Below, in pieces: positions 1-5,519 of a stretch of 5,519 nucleotides of DNA; within the stretch, counting starts at the first letter, position 1, and every line of letters starts with the position of its first letter. The translations under genes were made by a program, and so were the position numbers. Source of the DNA: Nitrososphaeria archaeon (GTDB lineage: Archaea; Thermoproteota; Nitrososphaeria; Nitrososphaerales; Nitrososphaeraceae); the NCBI GenBank assembly GCA_021324715.1, contig JAJPIN010000073.1, positions 1 to 5,519 on the forward strand, written 5' to 3'. Under the pieces are notes generated by a model. It was not told where the DNA came from, did no database searches, and saw only the letters and a program-made list of their open reading frames with translations.

Positions 1-852
1 AATGGGACTAAAAAAAGTTATTTCTGCTCCTAGTTTTCTTAGGATATTCAAGTTCTCATTGTAGTAAAAGTTAAATGAATTGTCAAGCGCTATACCTATT
101 TTAACAAGCTTTAGAGCTTTGGGTCCAAATCTATTTGCGGGCACGACAAGCTTTGGTTTTTTTAATCTAAGTAGTGAAATGATCTCGTCGTAATAAACTT
201 CTTCTGATACTTTGCTAGCAAGTTTTATTATTCTATTCCTTCCGGAATAGTTTAGTTCATCCGTAGGAATCAATCCAAGATGACGTTCATCCATCTTCAA
301 ATCAGGGTCTCTTTTTACTATACCCAATATAGGAACATTTATGCTACCTTTACATGCATCCTCAAGATATTTTGCATGTTTGGGACCCGAAACATTGTTA
401 AGAATTATGCCCATAATTTTCAAAGTGTTGTCGAAGTTCAAATAACCAGAAATCATTGCAGCAATTGAACGAGCCGCCTTTGCTGCATCTACCACCAATA
501 TGATTGGTGCATTCATAATCTTTGCAACATATGCTGTACTTGCAAAATCACTTTTCCCAGACATCCCATCGAACAAGCCCATGACTCCTTCGATAACTGC
601 TATGTCAGCATCCTCAGAGGTATTCTGCACGCTTGTGAGAATTCCATCATTGCCCATTAACCATGCATCCAAAGTCGGTGCTTCCCTTCCTGTAATTACC
701 TTGTGATAACTTGGATCGATAAAATCAGGGCCAATCTTAAATGGTTGAACTATAAGCCCTTTCTTGGCCTTGAAGGCGTGCATTATTGCAAGAGTAATAG
801 TTGTCTTCCCAACACCACTGGTAGTACCAGCAATGATAACAATTGATGGCAT
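1..852 (-). CDS. cbiA: Cobyrinate a,c-diamide synthase (CbiA/CobB family), N-terminal part; truncated by window edge
   Basis: In this family the enzyme amidates the a- and c-carboxylates of cobyrinate (or hydrogenobyrinate) in the cytoplasm, using ATP and glutamine, during cobalamin synthesis. Translating the minus strand gives 284 codons from ATG at 852, open to the left edge. Visible motifs: a P-loop GTTSGVGKTT at residues 9-18; GPDFIDPSYH at 41-50; LDAWLM around 62-66; EGVMGLFDG at 88-96; GIILNNVSGPKH at 148-159; ERHLGL at 189-194. From about residue 252 the text IGIALDNSFNFYY marks the start of the class I glutamine amidotransferase domain, whose catalytic residues lie off the window. Family members are usually about 450 residues, so roughly a third is missing. 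The start is chosen because MPSIVIIAGTTSGVGK matches the usual N terminus. CobQ is less likely because its P-loop region differs. The related Ni-sirohydrochlorin enzyme CfbB cannot be excluded by sequence alone, but it belongs to methanogens. At 257-260 the usual DEAF reads DNSF, a small deviation. Family call is firm; exact substrate is inferred. Confidence 0.93.
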   Translation of the reverse strand, partial: MPSIVIIAGTTSGVGKTTITLAIMHAFKAKKGLIVQPFKIGPDFIDPSYHKVITGREAPTLDAWLMGNDGILTSVQNTSEDADIAVIEGVMGLFDGMSGKSDFASTAYVAKIMNAPIILVVDAAKAARSIAAMISGYLNFDNTLKIMGIILNNVSGPKHAKYLEDACKGSINVPILGIVKRDPDLKMDERHLGLIPTDELNYSGRNRIIKLASKVSEEVYYDEIISLLRLKKPKLVVPANRFGPKALKLVKIGIALDNSFNFYYNENLNILRKLGAEITFFSPI

Positions 853-855
853 AGT

Positions 856-859
856 CCTC
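856..859 (-). promoter_or_regulatory. Possible weak Shine-Dalgarno (GAGG) of cbiA
   Basis: Reading the minus strand, TTGAGGACT immediately precedes the ATG of cbiA. GAGG matches the archaeal 16S rRNA tail, but only three bases separate it from the start codon, which is short. It is used only if the transcript begins far enough upstream, so it is a tentative call that depends on which TATA element is active. Confidence 0.35.
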
Positions 860-874
860 AAATAACTGATCGAA

Positions 875-900
875 TCTATAATAGTCAGCTGATATTTATC
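875..900 (-). promoter_or_regulatory. Candidate promoter (TATA elements) for cbiA
   Basis: On the minus strand two AT-rich TATA-like elements stand upstream of cbiA. CTATTATAGA (884-875) is centred about 28 bases before the ATG and would give an almost leaderless transcript. GATAAATATC (900-891) is centred about 44 bases before the ATG and would give a leader of roughly 18 bases that includes the weak GAGG. The archaeal rule that transcription starts about 25-28 bases after the TATA centre is general knowledge. In DNA this AT-rich such matches are common, so choosing between them needs transcript mapping. Confidence 0.35.
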
Positions 901-949
901 GTAATAGCTAAAAAACTACTGCAAACGATTTGCTATGTCCAAGTTATAT

Positions 950-972
950 CCAAAATTAAAGTTTAAATTTGG
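950..972. repeat. 23-base imperfect inverted repeat, possible operator
   Basis: The sequence reads CCAAAATTAAA, a central G, then TTTAAATTTGG. Ten of the eleven symmetric positions pair, with one A/A mismatch at 955/967. It ends about 98 bases upstream of the cbiA start on the minus strand and lies about 380 bases before uvrB. The symmetry suits a dimeric DNA-binding protein better than an RNA hairpin, since there is no loop. The AT-rich background makes chance symmetry easier, so the function is inferred only. Confidence 0.4.
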
Positions 973-1019
973 TAAATGTGGCTTGAAGATAATTATTTTA
1001 AAACTAGAATGAAAGGTTA

Positions 1020-1031
1020 AAAACATGTTTT
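1020..1031. repeat. 12-base perfect palindrome AAAACATGTTTT
   Basis: A self-complementary 12-mer with further matching bases outside one mismatch (1017-1018 pair with 1033-1034). It lies in the middle of the divergent intergenic region, about 168 bases upstream of cbiA and 320 bases upstream of uvrB. It could be a protein binding site, but nothing ties it to a regulator and chance is a real alternative. Confidence 0.3.
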
Positions 1032-1243
1032 AAATTATCTTATTGCTTTGGACAAAGACGAATTGTTAATACGATCGGCAATGATGACAGTTCCTAAAAT
1101 ATAATTGTATTAAATAGAATGGTAATTTTATTTTGCATATTTGAACTAAATATTACTCTAGTTTCAATGTTGAATCGTTCTGGATCCATTGCACCTAAAT
1201 AAAAATAGCCTTTATTTTCTATATTAGGATTTTACGAGTATTA

Positions 1244-1271
1244 TCAAATTCGGAATTTTTCAAATCGGATT
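1244..1271. repeat. Imperfect direct repeat upstream of the uvrB promoter
   Basis: TCAAATTCGGAATT (1244-1257) is followed after two bases by TCAAATCGGATT (1260-1271). The two copies differ by single-base gaps and are offset by 16 bases start to start. They lie about 40-70 bases upstream of the proposed uvrB TATA element, where an archaeal activator or repressor could bind. The copies are among the few non-monotonous sequences in this region. Function is inferred. Confidence 0.35.
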
Positions 1272-1310
1272 CTGACTTATTTTAATTAATTTATCAAAAG
1301 CGACCGTAAC

Positions 1311-1320
1311 AATATATATT
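1311..1320 (+). promoter_or_regulatory. Candidate TATA box of the uvrB-uvrA operon
   Basis: AATATATATT is centred about 36 bases before the uvrB ATG. With usual archaeal spacing, transcription would start near 1340-1345, leaving a leader of about ten bases or less. That fits the lack of any Shine-Dalgarno sequence before uvrB: the bases just upstream are pyrimidine-rich (TCCTACTCCTG). Leaderless first genes with Shine-Dalgarno-led downstream genes are a common archaeal pattern, and uvrA here does have such a site. No strong BRE is recognisable. Confidence 0.55.
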
Positions 1321-1351
1321 CAACGAATGAAAAAATTTATTCCTACTCCTG

Positions 1352-3325
1352 ATGCCTAAAGAGTTTTCACTTGCTCCTGATACATTTCCACCCAGAGGTG
1401 ACCAGCCAGCCGCAATAGAACATCTTGTGCGCGGGCTAAGACAGGGAAAGAAGGTTCAGACTTTATTGGGAGTCACTGGGAGCGGAAAAACATTTACAGT
1501 TGCAAATGTCGTTGCTAGAACAAATAAAAACACACTGGTTATATCACACAATAAGACACTTGCAGCACAGCTTTATTCAGAATTCAAGCAATTTTTTCCA
1601 AATAACAATGTAGGTTATTTTGTTAGTTTTTATGATTATTATCAACCTGAAAGCTACTTGCCTCAGACGGATACTTATATAGAAAAAGATACAGAGGTGA
1701 ATGAAAAAATTGAGAAAATGCGCCTTGAAGCAACTGCTATGCTTATGTCGGGTGAGCCAACGATTATAGTGTCGACAGTTTCTTGCATTTACTCCCTTGG
1801 CTCTCCAGAGGAATGGGAGAGTAGTGCTATTACGCTGTCAGAGGATATGAAAATTGGAAGAAAAGAACTAATTCACAAGTTGATTGAAGCACGATATGAG
1901 CGGAATGACATATCCCTGTCATTTGGCGCTTTCAGAGTCAAAGGGGACACTATTGATATCATACCAGGGTATTCAGATGACATTATAAGAGTGTCCCTTT
2001 TTGGAGACCAAATTGAACAGATTAGTATTCACAATAATGTTACCATGGCAAAGAAGCGGAAAGTTGGCACAGTCAAAATATTTCCTGCTAAACATTACAT
2101 TATAGATGAAAATGCAAAGAATGATGCTCTATCATCTATACAACGGGAACTTGAAGATTGGGTTCCAAGTCTTCCAGGCGATCTGGAAAGGCAAAGATTA
2201 ACTTCTAGAACTAAATATGATCTTGAAATGATTCAGGAGCTTGGCTACTGTTCGGGCATTGAAAATTACTCAAGACATCTTGATGGTAGAAAGCCAGGGC
2301 AACCACCCTTTTGCCTTCTTGATTTTTTTGGTAGTGATTTTCTACTGGTAATAGATGAATCCCATGTTACGTTACCTCAGCTGAGGGGAATGTTTCTCGG
2401 TGATTTTACCAGGAAAAAAAGCCTTGTAGATTATGGTTTCAGGTTACCTAGTGCATTTGACAATCGACCACTTAAATTTCCAGAATTTGAGCAATATTTA
2501 AAATCGGTAGTGTTTGTGTCGGCAACACCCTCTGACTACGAAAAAAAGAACAGTTCTGCTATTGTAGAACAACTTGTTAGACCGACAGGCCTTGTAGATC
2601 CAAAAGTAGAAGTCAGGTCGACACAGAATCAAATAAACGATCTAATAAATGAGATAAGATCAAACGTACAAAAAAATCACAGAATCCTCATAACAACCCT
2701 CACCAAGAGAATGGCAGAAGATCTTGCAGAATTCCTAGCTAAGAAAGAAATCAGAGTGAGATACATGCACTCAGAAATTGAAGGTCTTGAAAGGACCGAA
2801 CTTATACGTCAATTGAGGATAGGAGAATTTGACGTTTTAGTTGGTATAAATCTGTTAAGAGAAGGCCTCGATATACCAGAAGTAGGGCTAGTAGCAATAC
2901 TTGACGCAGACAAAGAGGGATTTTTACGTAATACGACAAGCTTGGTTCAGACATTTGGCAGAGCTTCAAGAAATATCGATGGAACTGTGATAATGTATGC
3001 TGACACCATGACAGTATCGATGAAAGAGGCAATTGCTGAAACCGAAAGGAGAAGAAAAAAGCAGATCTTGTATAACCAAAAACATGGCATTATCCCAAAA
3101 ACTATTGTAAAAGCAATTGCTGAAAGGGAAGATCAGGTGGGAATAAGTGTCGAAATTAAGTCAATGTCTGCAAACGATCTTTCAAACCTTGCCATAGATA
3201 TTGAGACAAGCATGAAAAGATACGCTGAAGATTTGGATTTTGAAAAGGCGATACAATTAAGAGACAAGTTGACAAAAATAAAAAAGGCCTTGAATACTCA
3301 GATTGTTGAAACACCATCAAGATAA
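1352..3325 (+). CDS. uvrB: UvrABC excinuclease subunit B (UvrB), complete
   Basis: UvrB is the damage-verifying helicase-like subunit of bacterial-type nucleotide excision repair. UvrA loads it on damaged DNA, and it then recruits UvrC for incision. The 657 residues match the usual length (about 660-670). Visible in order: the GDQP motif at 16-19; Walker A GVTGSGKT at 40-47; the damage-probing beta-hairpin from about 89 to 113 (YFVSFYDYYQPESYLPQTD); the DESH Walker B box at 335-338; SATPSDYE near 391-398; LLREGLDIPEV and DADKEGFLR near 503-530; motif VI QTFGRASRN at 533-541; and a C-terminal UVR helical hairpin from about 614 to 648, which contacts UvrC or UvrA. The ATG at 1352 places the N terminus where the family expects it, and no better upstream start is in frame. 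No Shine-Dalgarno precedes it; the transcript is probably leaderless. uvrA follows after 23 bases, suggesting one operon. Such genes in archaea are considered acquired from bacteria. Confidence 0.98.
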   Translation: MPKEFSLAPDTFPPRGDQPAAIEHLVRGLRQGKKVQTLLGVTGSGKTFTVANVVARTNKNTLVISHNKTLAAQLYSEFKQFFPNNNVGYFVSFYDYYQPESYLPQTDTYIEKDTEVNEKIEKMRLEATAMLMSGEPTIIVSTVSCIYSLGSPEEWESSAITLSEDMKIGRKELIHKLIEARYERNDISLSFGAFRVKGDTIDIIPGYSDDIIRVSLFGDQIEQISIHNNVTMAKKRKVGTVKIFPAKHYIIDENAKNDALSSIQRELEDWVPSLPGDLERQRLTSRTKYDLEMIQELGYCSGIENYSRHLDGRKPGQPPFCLLDFFGSDFLLVIDESHVTLPQLRGMFLGDFTRKKSLVDYGFRLPSAFDNRPLKFPEFEQYLKSVVFVSATPSDYEKKNSSAIVEQLVRPTGLVDPKVEVRSTQNQINDLINEIRSNVQKNHRILITTLTKRMAEDLAEFLAKKEIRVRYMHSEIEGLERTELIRQLRIGEFDVLVGINLLREGLDIPEVGLVAILDADKEGFLRNTTSLVQTFGRASRNIDGTVIMYADTMTVSMKEAIAETERRRKKQILYNQKHGIIPKTIVKAIAEREDQVGISVEIKSMSANDLSNLAIDIETSMKRYAEDLDFEKAIQLRDKLTKIKKALNTQIVETPSR

Positions 3326-3333
3326 CTTAATGT

Positions 3334-3339
3334 AGGTGA
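3334..3339 (+). promoter_or_regulatory. Shine-Dalgarno sequence AGGTGA that decides the uvrA start
   Basis: AGGTGA is a six-base match to the complement of the conserved 3' end of archaeal 16S rRNA (…ATCACCTCCT). It sits in the 23-base gap between uvrB and uvrA, and nine bases separate it from the ATT codon at 3349. This favours 3349 as the uvrA initiation site over the ATA codons at 3382-3390, which are about 42-48 bases away. Confidence 0.6.
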
Positions 3340-3348
3340 AAATAGAAA

Positions 3349-5519
3349 ATTACTGATCTAAATAATTTTAACAACGATAAAATAATAATAAAGGGCGCAA
3401 GAGAGCATAATCTAAAAAATATCAACCTTCAAATTCCCAAAAACAAACTGGTTGTTCTGACAGGACTGTCTGGATCTGGTAAATCAACTTTGGCATTTGA
3501 CACAATTTATGCTGAGGGTCAAAGAAGGTATGTTGAATCTCTTTCCGCATACGCAAGACAATTTTTGGAGATGATGGACAAACCCGATGTTGATTCCATT
3601 GAAGGGTTGTCACCTGCGATATCAATTCAACAAAAGACAACAAGTAAAAATCCCCGCTCGACTGTAGGAACGGTTACAGAAATATACGATTATTTGCGAT
3701 TACTTTATGCCAGGATAGGAGTTCCACACTGTCCTGAGTGTGGACGAAAAATTACGTCACAATCTGCTGATTCTATTACTGATACCATATTAAGGACTTC
3801 AAGGGGAAAAAGCGTACTTTTACTTGCTCCCGTAGTAGAATCAAAAAAAGGAACTTATGAAAAATTATTCAAAGAACTAAAGCAAAGTGGTTACTCAAGA
3901 ATGAGACTTGATGGACAGATACTCAATTTGAATGATGACGATGACAATGATGCTGATAATACTGTTGATGATATCAAAAATGAAATTAATATCCCCAAAC
4001 TTGACAAACACAAGAAGCACACTATAGAAGTCGTAGTTGACAGGATAAAGCCCTCAATTGAAGAAAGATCTAGACTTTTTGATTCAGTGCAGACGGCTCT
4101 GAAAACAGCCAACGGTCTAGTCAAAATTTTGATACCTGATGATAATAATAGTGAGACAGTGTATTCACAAAGAAAGGCATGTGTAAAGTGTGGTCTAAGC
4201 ATCCAAGACCTTGAACCTCGCTCATTCTCATTTAATTCACCTTTTGGTGCGTGCAAACAATGTAATGGACTTGGTATCAAAGTCGAATTTGACCCCGAAC
4301 TTGTTATTCCAGACAGGAAAAAAAGCATCTTAGATGGTGCAATAAAGCCCTGGGCAGGACACTTTGCAACATTCCGATCTTCAATGTTACGAGACGTAGG
4401 TAAACGATTTGGTTTTAATCTATATCAGCCGATTTCTAAAATGACAAGTAAGCAACTAAATGTTATCCTGTATGGGACAGATGAGAACATACATTACAAA
4501 TACGAATCTAGAACATCTGATTCCACCTGGGAGTATCGCAGTTCTTTTGAAGGAGTCATACCGAACTTGGATAGAATGTATGCTCAAACAGAATCTGACA
4601 CAAAGAGACGAGATCTTGAGCAGTTCATAAGAGAGCTTCCCTGTGAGTTATGCAAAGGGATGAGGCTACGGCCTGAATCATTGGCAGTTAAGATTGCTGA
4701 CAAATCCATTATGAATGTATGTGATTTGTCAATAGACAAGTGTTATGACTTTTTTAATAGACTTTCGCTTTCTGACACTGACCAGTATATTGCTAGAAAT
4801 GTTCTTAAGGAGATAATTTCTAGGCTGGAATTTCTCAAGAATGTTGGACTTAACTATCTCACTTTGAACAGGATGACATCTACACTATCTGGCGGCGAAT
4901 CTCAGAGAATACGCCTTGCCACACAAATTGGCTCGAACCTTACAGGTGTTTTGTATGTGCTAGATGAACCAACGATAGGACTGCATCAAAGAGATAACAA
5001 CAGATTGATAGATACGTTAAGAAGGTTGAGGGATCTTGGTAACACCCTGATAATAGTGGAACATGATGAAGAAGTCATAAGAAGCTCAGACTGGGTTATC
5101 GATATAGGAGAAGGTGCAGGTATTCATGGTGGTAAAATAGTTGCAAGTGGATTTCTAAAAGATATCATAGAAAATAAGAATTCCATAACTGGAAGATTCC
5201 TTAATGGGGATGATAACGTATACCACAAGAATAAGGTTAGGAATGCAAACAACTGGCTCACGGTTCATAATGGGAGAGAGAACAATCTTAAAAAGATAAC
5301 AGTTGACTTCCCTCTTGGATGTATGACAACAGTTACCGGCGTGTCTGGGTCTGGAAAATCAACTCTCGTAAATGAAATTCTCTTCAAGGCATTGTCAAAT
5401 AACTTTTACTCCTCCAAAGAAAAACCGGGGGCACATGATAAGATCACGGGCCTTCAAAATTTGGACAAAGTAATAGGGATTGACCAGTCTCCAATTGGTC
5501 GAACACCCAGATCCAATAC
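3349..5519 (+). CDS. uvrA: UvrABC excinuclease subunit A (UvrA), N-terminal three quarters; probable ATT start; truncated by window edge
   Basis: UvrA is the ABC-type ATPase whose dimer recognises bulky DNA lesions and loads UvrB. The frame stays open for 723 codons to the right edge; family proteins are about 940-970 residues, so roughly 220-240 are missing. Counting from 3349: KGAREHNLK from 15; first Walker A GLSGSGKS at 39-46; a CPEC pair at 128/131; the UvrB-binding region around 130-260 with an acidic insert at 195-208; the zinc module CVKC (278/281) and CKQC (302/305) in the first signature domain; another Cys pair 432/435 (CELC), perhaps pairing with 128/131; ABC signature LSGGESQR at 513-520; Walker B LYVLDEP at 535-541; switch His 572; second Walker A GVSGSGKS at 664-671; and the second Q-loop region IDQSPIGRTPRSN at the edge. 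The second zinc module, signature and Walker B lie outside. No ATG, GTG or TTG precedes the first Walker A in this frame, and a TAG stands at 3343. ATT at 3349 is chosen for its Shine-Dalgarno; a frameshift error near 3340-3355 is the alternative. Very likely cotranscribed with uvrB. Confidence 0.96.
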   Translation, partial: MTDLNNFNNDKIIIKGAREHNLKNINLQIPKNKLVVLTGLSGSGKSTLAFDTIYAEGQRRYVESLSAYARQFLEMMDKPDVDSIEGLSPAISIQQKTTSKNPRSTVGTVTEIYDYLRLLYARIGVPHCPECGRKITSQSADSITDTILRTSRGKSVLLLAPVVESKKGTYEKLFKELKQSGYSRMRLDGQILNLNDDDDNDADNTVDDIKNEINIPKLDKHKKHTIEVVVDRIKPSIEERSRLFDSVQTALKTANGLVKILIPDDNNSETVYSQRKACVKCGLSIQDLEPRSFSFNSPFGACKQCNGLGIKVEFDPELVIPDRKKSILDGAIKPWAGHFATFRSSMLRDVGKRFGFNLYQPISKMTSKQLNVILYGTDENIHYKYESRTSDSTWEYRSSFEGVIPNLDRMYAQTESDTKRRDLEQFIRELPCELCKGMRLRPESLAVKIADKSIMNVCDLSIDKCYDFFNRLSLSDTDQYIARNVLKEIISRLEFLKNVGLNYLTLNRMTSTLSGGESQRIRLATQIGSNLTGVLYVLDEPTIGLHQRDNNRLIDTLRRLRDLGNTLIIVEHDEEVIRSSDWVIDIGEGAGIHGGKIVASGFLKDIIENKNSITGRFLNGDDNVYHKNKVRNANNWLTVHNGRENNLKKITVDFPLGCMTTVTGVSGSGKSTLVNEILFKALSNNFYSSKEKPGAHDKITGLQNLDKVIGIDQSPIGRTPRSN

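Larger units (their letters stand above)
853..1351. other. AT-rich divergent intergenic region between cbiA and uvrB
   Basis: This 499-base stretch separates two divergently transcribed genes. I looked on both strands for open frames with recognisable protein content and for tRNA-like cloverleafs and saw none. The only open frames are under 30 codons (for example 1119-1202 plus, 27 residues) and resemble nothing known to me. What it does hold is candidate TATA elements for both genes, a 23-base near-perfect dyad (950-972), a 12-base palindrome (1020-1031), small hairpin-capable dyads (921-933 and 1046-1057) and an imperfect direct repeat (1244-1271). It is long for a compact archaeal genome, so it may carry regulatory sites or an unrecognised small RNA, but neither can be shown from the sequence. 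Confidence 0.8.

Noticed and set aside
280..706. Two plus-strand open frames (280-468 and 500-706)
   Set aside because: They lie antisense to cbiA, whose minus-strand translation carries every expected family motif across the same bases; the plus-strand products resemble nothing known.
921..933. Small hairpin GCAAA-CGA-TTTGC, and a similar dyad CTTTG-GA-CAAAG at 1046-1057
   Set aside because: Five-base stems with two- or three-base centres occur easily by chance in this composition; neither is followed by a T-run or linked to a gene end, so neither is called a terminator or operator.
1021..1104. Short plus-strand frame containing ALDKDELLIRSAMMTVPKI
   Set aside because: It looks slightly protein-like and is less AT-rich than its surroundings, but it follows a stop at 1018-1020, has no ATG or clear ribosome site near its beginning and matches no family I know; it is too short to call a gene remnant.
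1119..1202. 27-codon frame starting ATG at 1119
   Set aside because: Too short, with no Shine-Dalgarno and no recognisable sequence; such frames are expected by chance.
2802..3032. Minus-strand open frame of 76 codons inside uvrB
   Set aside because: It covers the UvrB helicase motif region in antisense, has no recognisable domain and is best explained as a shadow of the real gene.
3326..3348. Possible terminator between uvrB and uvrA
   Set aside because: The gap is only 23 bases, has no hairpin or T-run and contains a Shine-Dalgarno, so it is better read as an internal operon junction.
3422..4328. Minus-strand open frames at 3422-3643 and 3891-4328
   Set aside because: Both are antisense to well-conserved UvrA sequence (Walker A and zinc-module regions); the 145-codon product is Ser/Leu-rich, as expected from antisense of this coding sequence.
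1..5519. Mobile element, CRISPR array, tRNA or defence system
   Set aside because: No transposase or integrase frame, no regularly spaced repeats, no tRNA-like fold and no toxin or nuclease genes outside the uvr pair were seen on either strand.

Overview
The window looks like a chromosomal piece of an archaeon, most likely an ammonia-oxidising member of the Nitrososphaeria (Thaumarchaeota). The reasons are AT-rich DNA, arginine coded mostly by AGA/AGG, frequent ATA isoleucine codons, an archaeal-looking TATA element with almost no 5' leader before the first gene of an operon, and bacterial-type UvrB/UvrA next to a cobalamin biosynthesis gene. The AT content recalls Nitrosocosmicus or Nitrosopumilus relatives, but genus is a guess from memory and was not tested.

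Layout: (1) 1-852, minus strand: the N-terminal 284 codons of a cobyrinate a,c-diamide synthase (CbiA/CobB family); its C-terminal glutaminase domain lies beyond the left edge. (2) 853-1351: a 499-base, very AT-rich divergent intergenic region with no convincing gene. It holds candidate promoters for both flanking genes, several short dyads and an imperfect direct repeat. (3) 1352-3325, plus strand: a complete uvrB (657 codons). (4) 3349-5519, plus strand: uvrA, 23 bases after uvrB, cut by the right edge after 723 codons. It contains the whole first ATPase half and the second Walker A, but lacks the last part of the second ATPase half.

UvrB and UvrA act together in nucleotide excision repair. 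The UvrA dimer finds DNA damage and loads UvrB, which verifies it before UvrC cuts on both sides. The tight same-strand spacing points to a uvrB-uvrA operon. uvrC is not in the window. The cobalamin gene is divergently oriented and functionally unrelated as far as can be seen.

The most unusual point is the start of uvrA. Its reading frame, open from just after an in-frame TAG at 3343-3345, has no ATG, GTG or TTG before the first Walker A motif. A clear Shine-Dalgarno sequence (AGGTGA) stands 9 bases before an ATT codon at 3349, which is the best start candidate; a sequencing or real frameshift is the alternative. No new defence, mobile or otherwise undescribed system is visible; the window is mostly conserved housekeeping content.
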